NCBI RefSeq assembly: GCF_004000925.1
Contig: NZ_BIME01000004.1
Span: 310,001-374,000 of the forward strand
Reading direction: 5' to 3'
Source of the DNA: Paenibacillus illinoisensis NBRC 15959
Lineage (GTDB): Bacteria > Bacillota > Bacilli > Paenibacillales > Paenibacillaceae
Length of the DNA: 64,000 nucleotides
Numbering within the stretch: the stretch's first letter is position 1; each line of letters opens with the position of its first letter. Below the pieces are notes generated by a model. The model saw only the letters and a program-made list of their open reading frames with translations, did not search any database and was not told where the DNA came from. Both the position numbers and the translations under genes were made by a program. Below, piece by piece: positions 51,748 through 60,305 of this stretch.

Positions 51748-53556
51748 TTGAGTATACGTTCTTTAAATGGAACAGATTTCACCGCAATGGTACTTGCCGG
51801 CGCGGAACAACTTGGACAGCATGCAGAGCACGTCAATTCCCTGAATGTTTTCCCTGTGCCGGATGGCGACACGGGAACGAACATGAATTTGACAATGAGT
51901 GCGGGAGTTGCAGAGATTAAACGCAAGAGTTCTGCCTCCATCGGAGAAGCTGCCGGTATTTTATCTAAAGGCCTGCTTATGGGCGCACGGGGGAATTCTG
52001 GCGTTATTTTATCGCAGTTGTTCCGTGGGTTCAGTCGTTCAGCTGCTCCTTATGAGGAACTGAATACGCTCCAATTTGCAGCAGCCCTCCAAAACGGCGT
52101 GGACGCAGCGTACAAAGCTGTCGTGAAGCCTGTTGAAGGAACCATTCTTACCGTGGCTAAGGAAGCAGCGAAACATGCCAGCTACTATGCAAGACGGACG
52201 AATGATATTACCGAATTAATGAATGAAGTATTGTTAAAAGCAAAAGAGGCACTGGCAACGACTCCGGAATTGCTGCCTGTACTAAAACAGGTTGGCGTCG
52301 TGGATTCGGGTGGACAGGGGCTTGTATATATTTACGAAGGTTTTATGGAAGTTCTGCTGCAGACCGACGGTGTTAGCCGTGCATCCCTGCAAAAAGAAGT
52401 ACAACCATCTGTGGCATCGTCCGCATTGAAACCGGCTGTACCGGCAGAAGAGGTGCCTGCAAAGCCTGCGCAGCAGGTCATTGCTCCAGAGATGCCGTTG
52501 TCTGCACAGGCTAGACTGGAAACGGAAGATATCGAGTTCCTGTATGATATGGAATTCTTCATTAACCGTCAGCTGGGAGATAATGCAGGCGTGGCATTCG
52601 ATGACGAGGCATTCCGGAAAGCGTTGTCAGTTAATGGTGATTCCATCATCATTATTGCTGATGACGAAGTAATCAAAGTGCATGTGCACTCCAAGACACC
52701 TGGAGAGGTACTGAATCTGGCACTTCGTTACGGCGAAATTACTCAGATTCACATTTTGAACATGCGTGAACAGCACCGGGATCTGCTGACAGCGGGCATG
52801 GATATTGCCCCTTCTCCTGAATTATTTGCAGAGATTCCGCCTGAAACGACACGCAGTCACGAAGAGGCAGTACCTCCGGCAGATGAGATGGCTCCGTATG
52901 GTTTTATCGCTGTATCTTCAGGTGACGGTATTGCGGAAATCTTCCAAAGCCTCGGAGTGGACGTCGTGCTGTCCGGCGGACAGACGATGAATCCAAGTAC
53001 CGAGGACTTTGTGAATGCAGTTCGCTCGATCGCTGCGGAACAGGTATTTATTTTGCCGAACAATTCCAATATTGTCCTTGCTGCCGAACAGGCACGAGAA
53101 CTGCTTGAAGACGAACGCCGGATCACGGTGATCCCGAGCAAAACCATTCCGCAAGGAATGGCAGCTGCGTTTGCCTTCCAGGAGGATGAATCTGCTGAAA
53201 CCAACCGTGATCAGATGCTGGAAGCCATTGGCCGCGTGCAGTCGGGTCAGGTTACTCATGCAGTAAGAGATACTCAGTACGATGAGCTGGATATCAAGGC
53301 AGGCCATTACATTGGCATCCATAATTCCAAAATCGTTGCAACAGATGAAAGCATGCTGCGTGCGTGTGAAGGCTTGCTGCAGCAGATGATGGAGAGTGGA
53401 GATGAAGTGGTTACCATCCTCGAAGGGGAAGAAGCTGACTCTGAGGTTACCGCTGCGCTTGCGGCATGGCTGGAGTCGCAATATCCTGATGCTGAGGTGG
53501 AGGTACATTCCGGAGGACAGCCAGTTTATTATTATTTGTTCTCTGTGGAGTCCTGA
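51748..53556 (+). CDS. fakA: Fatty acid kinase catalytic subunit FakA (YloV, DAK2/DhaL type)
   Basis: This 602-aa kinase phosphorylates fatty acids bound to FakB partners. The N-terminal DhaL-like ATP domain (about 1-200) shows SLNVFPVPDGDTGTNM (Mg/ATP-binding aspartates), GARGNSGVILSQ and VDSGGQGLVYI. A Pro/Ala-rich linker (about 220-260) leads to the central and C-terminal DegV-like domains of the YloV family (VVLSGGQTMNPSTEDFV). The TTG at 51748 is selected because GGAAGGGG lies about 9 bp upstream and family members begin near SIRSLNG. The DegV/FakB gene 30 bp downstream supports this function. Confidence 0.9.
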   Translation: MSIRSLNGTDFTAMVLAGAEQLGQHAEHVNSLNVFPVPDGDTGTNMNLTMSAGVAEIKRKSSASIGEAAGILSKGLLMGARGNSGVILSQLFRGFSRSAAPYEELNTLQFAAALQNGVDAAYKAVVKPVEGTILTVAKEAAKHASYYARRTNDITELMNEVLLKAKEALATTPELLPVLKQVGVVDSGGQGLVYIYEGFMEVLLQTDGVSRASLQKEVQPSVASSALKPAVPAEEVPAKPAQQVIAPEMPLSAQARLETEDIEFLYDMEFFINRQLGDNAGVAFDDEAFRKALSVNGDSIIIIADDEVIKVHVHSKTPGEVLNLALRYGEITQIHILNMREQHRDLLTAGMDIAPSPELFAEIPPETTRSHEEAVPPADEMAPYGFIAVSSGDGIAEIFQSLGVDVVLSGGQTMNPSTEDFVNAVRSIAAEQVFILPNNSNIVLAAEQARELLEDERRITVIPSKTIPQGMAAAFAFQEDESAETNRDQMLEAIGRVQSGQVTHAVRDTQYDELDIKAGHYIGIHNSKIVATDESMLRACEGLLQQMMESGDEVVTILEGEEADSEVTAALAAWLESQYPDAEVEVHSGGQPVYYYLFSVES

Positions 53557-53586
53557 TAGTACACTCACGCAAGGAGGAGATCTCGC

Positions 53587-54450
53587 TTGAGCCATAAGAT
53601 TGCGATAGTAACAGACAGTACCGCAGATATACCGGAAGAGCTTGTAAGTAAATACGGAATTCATGTGGTTCCACTGCGTGTTCTGTTTGGTGAAGAAAGT
53701 TATGCAGACGGCGTTGATCTGACTTCGGAACAGTTTTATGCCAAATTGGCGAAGGCTTCGGCGTTACCTACAACGTCACAGCCTTCGCCAACCGAATTCA
53801 TGAACATCTACCAGACTCTGCTGGATGAAGACCCGGAACGTCCGATTGTCTCGATTCACCTGTCATCAGGCATGAGTGGAACCTATCAATCGGCACTACT
53901 GGGCAAATCCCTGCTGGAGCGCGAGGGCGACATTACGGTGCTGGACTCCAAGTCGGCATCTTATGGATATGGTCTGATGGTTGTTCAGGCAGCTGAACTC
54001 GCGAGTCAAGGCAAGCCCGCAGCCGAGATTGCTGCAGCTGTGGAAGCCATGCAGAAGAGCCGTAAGCTGTTTTTCCTGGTGGATACACTGGAGTACCTGC
54101 AAAAAGGCGGGCGGATCGGGAAGGCAGCGGCTATTCTAGGCACCTTACTGAATATTAAGCCCATCTTGTCCATTGATGAGGAAGGTGTAATATACGCTGT
54201 TGAAAAAGTCAGAGGACACAAAAAAGCAATGGCACGCATCATTGAGCTGTTTCAGCAGGACCTTGCGGGTAAGCGTGTGAACGTGGCCGTAGGCCATACC
54301 GCAGATCCCGGAACAGCGATTGCTTGTGCAGAGCAGCTGCGTGGGCATTTTACACTGAATGAAGTGGTGTACACCAATATTGGAGCCGTTATTGGCAGCC
54401 ATGTTGGGCCTGGCGTTATTGCCATCTTTATGTGGCCTGTTCCGGAATGA
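53587..54450 (+). CDS. DegV family fatty-acid-binding protein (FakB-like)
   Basis: This 287-aa lipid-binding protein presents a fatty acid to FakA. DegV signatures are IAIVTDSTADIPEEL at the start, TSQPSPTEF (conserved Ser/Thr pocket), HLSSGMSGTYQSA, DSKSASYGYG, and RIGKAAAILGTLLNIKPIL near residues 180-195. The TTG start follows AAGGAGGAG. It is adjacent to fakA, replacing the B. subtilis serine dehydratase genes sdaAB/sdaAA that occupy the gap before recG. Confidence 0.9.
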   Translation: MSHKIAIVTDSTADIPEELVSKYGIHVVPLRVLFGEESYADGVDLTSEQFYAKLAKASALPTTSQPSPTEFMNIYQTLLDEDPERPIVSIHLSSGMSGTYQSALLGKSLLEREGDITVLDSKSASYGYGLMVVQAAELASQGKPAAEIAAAVEAMQKSRKLFFLVDTLEYLQKGGRIGKAAAILGTLLNIKPILSIDEEGVIYAVEKVRGHKKAMARIIELFQQDLAGKRVNVAVGHTADPGTAIACAEQLRGHFTLNEVVYTNIGAVIGSHVGPGVIAIFMWPVPE

Positions 54451-54460
54451 GGGATTAGAC

Positions 54461-56506
54461 ATGAAATTGGAAGAAATATCGGTTAAGCAAATTAACGGCG
54501 TGAGTGCTCTCAAAGAGGGAGAGCTTCACGCCTTTGGCATCTCTAGTGTTAAAGACCTGCTTGAATACTATCCGTTCCGTTATGAGGATTATCGTCTGCG
54601 TTCTCTTAGTGAAGTGAAAGATGGAGACAAGATTACGGTCCAGGGTAAGATCATGGGTATTCCGGTGTTGCAGCGCTATGGTAAAAAGTCCCGTCTCACC
54701 TGCAAGGTGATGACAGAAGAGTGGATGATTACGGCAACCTGGTTTAATCGTCATTTTCTAAAAGACCAGCTTACGCCAAACCGCGAAATTGTGCTTACGG
54801 GGAAGTGGGAACAAAAGCGCATGCAGATGACCGTCTCGGACTCGGAGTTTCCGGATAAGGGAGATGGCCGTTCAGGTACGCTGCAGCCGGTCTACTCGGT
54901 AACGGGCAAGCTGACGCAATCCTGGATGCGCAAGACGATTAATCAGGGGTTAATCCAATTTGGAGACATGATTCCCGAGATTTTACCTCCATCTCTGATG
55001 AAAAAATACGGACTGATGCCTCGTAAACAGGCAATTGCGGGGATTCACCGTCCGCAGGATAATCGGGAAGGCCAGCAGGCCAGACAGCGCATGGTCTATG
55101 AAGAATTGTTTTTGTTCCAGCTGAAGATGCAGGCCTATCGTGCATTGAACCGAAATCGGATGGATGGGGTTGTGCATACAACGGATAATGCCACCATTCG
55201 CGAGTTTGTGCGCAGTCTGCCGTTTGAACTGACAGATGCTCAGAAGAAGGTGGAACTGGAAATCCTTCACGATATGCGCTCGCCTTATTCCATGAACCGC
55301 TTGCTGCAAGGCGATGTGGGTTCGGGTAAAACGGTGATTGCAGCCATAGCGCTGTACACCTCGGTTCGTTCCGGTTTCCAGGGAGCTCTAATGGTACCTA
55401 CCGAGATTCTGGCCGAGCAGCATATGCGATCATTGCAAAAGCTGTTTGAACCTTTTGGCGTAACGGTGGGCCTTCTAACAGGCAGCGTAAATGGACGAAA
55501 ACGCAAGGATCTGATCGCTTCGCTGCAAATGGGGATGATTGATATCGTGGTGGGTACCCATGCCTTGATTCAGGAAGATGTGTTCTTCCGTGATCTTGGT
55601 CTTGTCGTGACGGACGAGCAGCATCGCTTCGGGGTGAACCAACGCAGCATTTTGCGGCGAAAAGGATATAATCCCGATGTGTTAACCATGACGGCAACCC
55701 CGATTCCACGGACGCTGGCGATTACGGCATTTGGGGATATTGAAGTATCCACGATCTCGGAACGGCCGAAGGGACGAATTCCGATCTCCACCTATTGGGT
55801 TAAACATGACATGATGGAGCGTGTGCTCGGTTTCATCTCCCGGGAAGTGGATCAGGGCCGTCAGGCTTATCTTATATGCCCTTTAATTGAGGAATCCGAG
55901 AAGCTGGATGTCCAAAATGCGATTGATCTGCATGTGCAGATGCAGCAGAATTTTCCGAATTATCGTGTGGGCCTGCTGCATGGACGGATGACCGCTGGGG
56001 AGAAAGAAGAGATGATGCGTGCGTTCTACAGCAATGATATTCAGCTTCTCGTCTCCACCACGGTGGTGGAAGTCGGCGTCGATGTACCGAATGCTACGTT
56101 AATGGTTATTATGGATGCGGACCGTTTTGGCCTGTCCCAGCTGCATCAGCTTCGCGGCCGTGTTGGCCGGGGGGCTCACGCTTCCTATTGCGTGCTCATC
56201 GCCGATCCCAAAACAGAGGTTGGGCAGGAGCGCATGAAGGTCATGACCGAAACGGAGGATGGGTTTGAAGTTTCTCGCCGTGATCTCGATCTGCGGGGAC
56301 CGGGGGATTTCTTCGGGACCAAACAGAGTGGATTACCGGAATTCCGCCTGGCGGATATGGTTGCAGACTTTGCCGTATTGGAGCAAGCGAGGGATGATGT
56401 GTCCGGTTTGATCGGCGATCCGAATTTCTGGACATCTGTGGACTATACGGCTTTGCGAGAGTATTTACAGCAGCAGCAGGTATTCCAGGGTGATCTGATC
56501 GATTGA
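54461..56506 (+). CDS. recG: ATP-dependent DNA helicase RecG
   Basis: This 681-aa fork-remodelling helicase has the N-terminal wedge domain (OB fold, about 50-150) and the SF2 core. Walker A GDVGSGKT is near residue 285, followed by TEILAEQH and DEQHRFGVNQR (DEQH box). TMTATPIPRTLA is motif III, VVEVGVDVPNA and QLRGRVGRG follow, and a C-terminal TRG-type region (RRDLDLRGPGDFFGTKQSG) completes it. The ATG at 54461 follows a GAGGG site 11 bp after degV; longer frames overlapping degV are rejected. Confidence 0.95.
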   Translation: MKLEEISVKQINGVSALKEGELHAFGISSVKDLLEYYPFRYEDYRLRSLSEVKDGDKITVQGKIMGIPVLQRYGKKSRLTCKVMTEEWMITATWFNRHFLKDQLTPNREIVLTGKWEQKRMQMTVSDSEFPDKGDGRSGTLQPVYSVTGKLTQSWMRKTINQGLIQFGDMIPEILPPSLMKKYGLMPRKQAIAGIHRPQDNREGQQARQRMVYEELFLFQLKMQAYRALNRNRMDGVVHTTDNATIREFVRSLPFELTDAQKKVELEILHDMRSPYSMNRLLQGDVGSGKTVIAAIALYTSVRSGFQGALMVPTEILAEQHMRSLQKLFEPFGVTVGLLTGSVNGRKRKDLIASLQMGMIDIVVGTHALIQEDVFFRDLGLVVTDEQHRFGVNQRSILRRKGYNPDVLTMTATPIPRTLAITAFGDIEVSTISERPKGRIPISTYWVKHDMMERVLGFISREVDQGRQAYLICPLIEESEKLDVQNAIDLHVQMQQNFPNYRVGLLHGRMTAGEKEEMMRAFYSNDIQLLVSTTVVEVGVDVPNATLMVIMDADRFGLSQLHQLRGRVGRGAHASYCVLIADPKTEVGQERMKVMTETEDGFEVSRRDLDLRGPGDFFGTKQSGLPEFRLADMVADFAVLEQARDDVSGLIGDPNFWTSVDYTALREYLQQQQVFQGDLID

Positions 56507-56618
56507 TTGTGGCCTGAATGCATTGCTTTCCTGCAATTCGTGCGAAAAAAGTCAAGTGAACAAGCCCTCCCGTCATATGAATAGAAAGTGAGTTCATTTT
56601 TGGGAGGTGCTGTACGTT

Positions 56619-56906
56619 TTGGGTTACCAACAATATGGAATCAGTCCGCAGCTGGTGGAGCGGATCAAATTAAAGATGAAGAATCCTGCTGTCAAAGATC
56701 GCATCAAAAAGCTGATTGACGGAATTACGAAGTCCGACCTTCAGGACCGGGCCAAGGTTAGAAGATTGGTCAAGTCATCTGCTGTCATCTTGAATGAAAA
56801 CTTCTCGTCAGCTCAGGAGGAGCAGTTCGTTGCCTTCGTCATCGCCCAGAAGATTGATCCTAACAATACGTTTCATTTGATTAAGCTGTGGGGGATGTTT
56901 CGGTGA
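56619..56906 (+). CDS. Stage VI sporulation protein F-like protein
   Basis: This 95-aa helical, basic protein has the SpoVIF-type pattern: a short helix (SPQLVERIKLKMKNPAVKDRIKKLI), a second conserved LQDRAKVRRLVKSSAVIL block, and a conserved C-terminus FHLIKLWGMFR. In B. subtilis SpoVIF (YjcC) helps GerE-dependent late coat gene expression; this homologue is more divergent. The TTG at 56619 is chosen because GGGAGGTG lies about 9 bp upstream. It stands alone between recG and a long intergenic region. Confidence 0.75.
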   Translation: MGYQQYGISPQLVERIKLKMKNPAVKDRIKKLIDGITKSDLQDRAKVRRLVKSSAVILNENFSSAQEEQFVAFVIAQKIDPNNTFHLIKLWGMFR

Positions 56907-57152
56907 GGTCGCTGTAGGTTGAGGGTATAAAATGCATGCAGGACAGCACACGTTGCCGCTACGATTGCAGTACCATCTTCCGATCGCTGTTATTCCCGGA
57001 TTTTTTTGAACGCCCTCAATGGGGAAATCCGGGGATAAAGGCGAGCGCTTCGCTTCTTCAGGTTTATTCTGTCCTCTTCGTTTTGTGTGAATGATCTGTT
57101 TATTTTATAAAGACTCAACCTACACCGAGGGTGTAGGTTGGTTAAAGGGCGG

Positions 57153-57195
57153 GGCAGTTCATAAGTCAGGAAATGACTTATGGACTGCCTTTTTT
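57153..57195 (+). terminator. Strong rho-independent terminator
   Basis: GGCAGTTCATAAGTCA and TGACTTATGGACTGCC form a 16-bp stem (one mismatch) followed by six or seven T. It is about 250 bp after spoVIF. Confidence 0.85.
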
Positions 57196-57266
57196 GATGT
57201 TAGACATCAGACCAAGCGTCCGTGATGCATGATAAAGACGTGTTTCACGGAAAGATAAAGTAGTTG

Positions 57267-57398
57267 TAACGAACTGAGCGCACGCTATCCGGGTAAATCA
57301 TCAGGTTCGGTGTCGTAACGAATCATAGAGTTGTTATATCGTCTTTCGCGGAGGTTAATAGCAGTTTTTTACTTATATAGCGTGGCATAGGTTCGTTA
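57267..57398. repeat. 132-bp element with 22-bp imperfect terminal inverted repeats
   Basis: The left end is TAACGAAC-6 bp-CACGCTAT (57267-57288). The right end (57377-57398) is its reverse complement at 17 of 22 positions, with identical spacing of the two 8-bp matching blocks. A further TAACGAA copy lies inside at 57316. It has no coding capacity. A miniature mobile element, dispersed repeat or structured RNA are all possible. Confidence 0.45.
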
Positions 57399-57679
57399 AA
57401 GTTATTATTCCATACTAATTCTCGTAATAAGGTGTAACGGATTCCTTAAAGTCTGTCTGAATGGAGCAAAAGACTCTACTGCATCCTTTTACATCTCATT
57501 TCTATCTGATGACTTTGCTTTCTCCTTGGCAGAGCGGTAAACTGGTGCATACGAGCAAAAAGGATGAACGCAAAATGAGCATTCATAGGATCGTGTAAAA
57601 GGGAACGAAAACCGGAGATGCAATAACAAAGCATAAGGCATATTGCTGATTTTTGATGGATTTGGAGGAAGCGGGCTTC

Positions 57680-59347
57680 ATGGAAATGTTTACGATGCTG
57701 CTGGGTTTATTTGAGCGGGCGGCGCTGCTAATTATCTTTTTATTCTTTTTATCGAGGGTACCTCGTTTTAGACAGATTTTGCAGAAGGGGAAACTAAGGC
57801 CGCAGGAATATGTGGCCGTGACGCTGCTATTCTGTGCTTTTGCGATCTTTGGCACCTATACCGGGATCAATGTGGAAGGTTCACTGGTGAATGTGCGGAT
57901 TATCGCTATTTTGTCGGGAGGTATTTTGTTTGGAGCACCTGTAGGGATTATTACGGGGATAGTATCGGGAGTGCACCGGTATTTGATTGATATGGATGGG
58001 ATTACGGCCATTCCGTGTCTCATAACGAGTATCATTGCCGGTCTGGTGTCGGGTTACATTCATAAATACACACCCAAGTCGAAGCGGTGGATGGTTGGTA
58101 TTGCGGCCGGGATGATCTGTGAAGCACTTACGATGCTGCTAATTCTGCTATATTCCTATCCGGACCCGCTCGGTGCGGACATTGTATCCAAGATTGCATT
58201 GCCCATGATTCTGGGTGAGGTCAATATTGGACTGATCGTACTGCTGGTGCAGAGTGTGGAAGGGGAAAAGGAAATGATCGCAGCACGCCAGGCCAAACTG
58301 GCCTTGGAAATTGCGAACAAAACGCTGCCCTACTTCCGCTCCATTGATGAGGACTCCCTGCGGACCATCTGTCGCATTATTCAGGAGGATATCCAGGCTG
58401 ACGCTGTTGCCATTACGGATACTCGCAATGTACTGGCCTATGTCGGGTTCGGGGAAGAACGATATCACATTGGCAATGAGATTATTAGCGAGATGACGAA
58501 GCAGACGATCTCCAGCGGAGAGATTACGATCAGTAATGATGTGACGGATGAGAAAACACCGGATATTCATTCCCTGCTGATTATTCCGCTCAAGGAGCGG
58601 AGCGAAGTCACGGGAGCCCTGAAGATTTATTACCGTAAAGCTTATAAAATTACGTATCCGCTGCAAACGATGGCTGTGGGACTATCCCAGATTATTTCCA
58701 CTCAGATGGAAGTTTCCCGGGTCGAAGAGATTAAGGCAGCCGCCAACAAAGCGGAACTGCGGGCATTGCAGACGACCATTCATCCTCATTTTCTCTTCAA
58801 TGCGCTGAACGCGATTGCTTCTTCTATTCGAACGAAGCCTGACCGGGCACGGGAGCTGATTGTGAATTTGTCGGGATATATGCGCTATAATCTGGAGCTG
58901 TCGGATGAGCTGATCGATATTCATAAGGAGCTGGAGCAGGTCCGCAATTATGTGGAGATTGAGAAAGCCCGTTATGGCAGCAGGCTTAACGTGATCTATG
59001 AGATTGATGAGGTGGCGGTGCATATTCCAAGTCTGGTCATTCAGCCACTTGTTGAAAATGCCATCATTCATGGTGTCCTCAAGGTCAAAGGTCCTGGAAC
59101 GGTGCGGATTCGGGTACAGGATTACCCTGATTTTGTACGAATAGGAGTTAGTGACACCGGTGCTGGTATCAACCCCGATATCATTGAGAAGGTCTATCAT
59201 GACCGAATGCCGGGGAATCAGATTGGTCTATATAATGTTCATCGGCGGGTGAAGCTCATTTATGGACAAGGTGTAACCATTACGCGGCTGGAGCAAGGAA
59301 CTGATATTATTTTTGACGTACCCAAAGGAGATGTCGTGACAAGGTGA
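57680..59347 (+). CDS. LytS/YpdA-type sensor histidine kinase
   Basis: This 555-aa membrane kinase has about six transmembrane helices in a 5TMR-LYT region (residues 5-190, with [23 protein letters not shown]), a GAF domain (about 210-340), and a HisKA_7TM/LytS-type catalytic core. The phosphoacceptor block is [11 protein letters not shown] (His370 in PHF), followed by LVENAIIHG (N box) and GVSDTGAGI (G box). The ATG at 57680 has GGAGGAAG upstream. It lies 7 bp before its LytTR regulator. The domain order equals E. coli YpdA (PyrS) and BtsS, which respond to external pyruvate. Confidence 0.9.
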   Translation: MEMFTMLLGLFERAALLIIFLFFLSRVPRFRQILQKGKLRPQEYVAVTLLFCAFAIFGTYTGINVEGSLVNVRIIAILSGGILFGAPVGIITGIVSGVHRYLIDMDGITAIPCLITSIIAGLVSGYIHKYTPKSKRWMVGIAAGMICEALTMLLILLYSYPDPLGADIVSKIALPMILGEVNIGLIVLLVQSVEGEKEMIAARQAKLALEIANKTLPYFRSIDEDSLRTICRIIQEDIQADAVAITDTRNVLAYVGFGEERYHIGNEIISEMTKQTISSGEITISNDVTDEKTPDIHSLLIIPLKERSEVTGALKIYYRKAYKITYPLQTMAVGLSQIISTQMEVSRVEEIKAAANKAELRALQTTIHPHFLFNALNAIASSIRTKPDRARELIVNLSGYMRYNLELSDELIDIHKELEQVRNYVEIEKARYGSRLNVIYEIDEVAVHIPSLVIQPLVENAIIHGVLKVKGPGTVRIRVQDYPDFVRIGVSDTGAGINPDIIEKVYHDRMPGNQIGLYNVHRRVKLIYGQGVTITRLEQGTDIIFDVPKGDVVTR

Positions 59348-59354
59348 TTGGTCT

Positions 59355-60146
59355 ATGAGAGCCCTTATCGTGGAGGATGAAATTCCTGCAAGTGAAGAAT
59401 TGAATTATTTGATTCAGGAACATAGTGAGATTGAAGTGGTTGCCTGCCTGGAGGATGGTCTGGATGTACTCAAATTTCTGCAGGAGCAGGAAGTGGACGT
59501 TATTTTTCTCGATATTAACATTCCATCTCTGGACGGCATGATGCTGGCCCATCATATCGGGAAGTTCGCCAGTAAGCCTTATATCGTCTTTACGACTGCG
59601 TACAAGGAGCATGCAGCAGAAGCATTCGAGCTGGAAGCCTTTGACTACATTCTGAAGCCTTATGATGAGAAACGAATTGCAGCCATGCTGCTCAAGCTGG
59701 AGAATGCCTTCAAACGTGATCATGCGGGAGAGGGATTGGTTGAACATGGGCAGGCTCAAGTGACGGATGACACTTCCGTACAAGGATCACCGCCAAAAGC
59801 ATCTGTCGCCGGAAGTGGAATACGAATTAATCTGCTGCGAAACGATAACATTATCGTAACGGATACAGCCGACATTTATTATGCGGAAGCACAAGAGAAA
59901 GTAACGAAGGTGTATACCAAAAATGGTGAGTTTACGATGCCAGTGAGCATTTCGGATTTTCATGGCCGACTGCCTCAGGAGTCCTTTTTCCGCTGTCACC
60001 GTTCTTACCTGGTCAATCTGTCTCAAATTCGTGAAATTGTACCCTGGTTTAACAATACCTATCTGCTCCGTCTGCGCGATCTGGAAGCGGAAGTGCCGGT
60101 TAGCCGGGGCAAGGTCAAGGAATTCAGGCAGCTCATGCGCATATAG
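59355..60146 (+). CDS. LytTR-family response regulator (YpdB/LytR-like)
   Basis: This 263-aa regulator has a receiver domain (1-120) with VEDE acidic pocket, phosphorylated Asp53 in IFLDINIP, and a late Thr and Lys (FTTAY, LKPY). A linker of about 30 residues precedes the LytTR DNA-binding domain (about 155-258; INLLRNDNIIVTDTADIYYAEA, FFRCHRSYLVNLSQI). LytTR proteins bind direct repeats on one DNA face. The kinase gene precedes it by 7 bp. The next gene is the transporter, with a matching tandem site in the gap. Confidence 0.92.
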   Translation: MRALIVEDEIPASEELNYLIQEHSEIEVVACLEDGLDVLKFLQEQEVDVIFLDINIPSLDGMMLAHHIGKFASKPYIVFTTAYKEHAAEAFELEAFDYILKPYDEKRIAAMLLKLENAFKRDHAGEGLVEHGQAQVTDDTSVQGSPPKASVAGSGIRINLLRNDNIIVTDTADIYYAEAQEKVTKVYTKNGEFTMPVSISDFHGRLPQESFFRCHRSYLVNLSQIREIVPWFNNTYLLRLRDLEAEVPVSRGKVKEFRQLMRI

Positions 60147-60147
60147 A

Positions 60148-60178
60148 GGCATTTCATTCCGTTTCTGATGCAACTCAT
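60148..60178 (+). promoter_or_regulatory. Tandem LytTR-type binding site in front of the OFA transporter
   Basis: GGCATTTCAT (60148-60157) and TGCAACTCAT (60169-60178) are direct repeats (7 of 10 identical) with an 11-bp spacer. The first equals, from memory, the E. coli YpdB motif in the yhjX promoter, including the 11-bp spacing. A -10-like TATGAT lies at 60211-60216 with a poor -35 at 60188-60193, as expected of an activated promoter. Confidence 0.6.
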
Positions 60179-60305
60179 GCTTAAATCGGTGTTATGAATC
60201 CCCTTTCATGTATGATTAGCTTGTGAACGCATTCAAAGCAGCATTGTCATTCACCAAGTGATGGACAGTGTGCTCAGACATGACATCGGCAAAGGGGAGA
60301 TCACG

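Larger units (their letters stand above)
56907..57679. other. Long intergenic region upstream of the LytS-type kinase
   Basis: About 770 bp without a convincing gene. It holds an inverted repeat CCCGGATTT/AAATCCGGG (56995-57033), a hairpin CAACCTACAC/GTGTAGGTTG (57116-57140), a strong terminator (57153-57195), a small GATGT/ACATC hairpin and the 132-bp element at 57267-57398. The sequence from 57360 to 57650 is AT-rich with no obvious signal. Confidence 0.7.

Noticed and set aside
57117-57195. CRISPR-like or tandem repeat structure in the gap after spoVIF.
   Set aside because: The repeats are inverted, not regularly spaced direct repeats, and are better explained as a terminator and hairpins.
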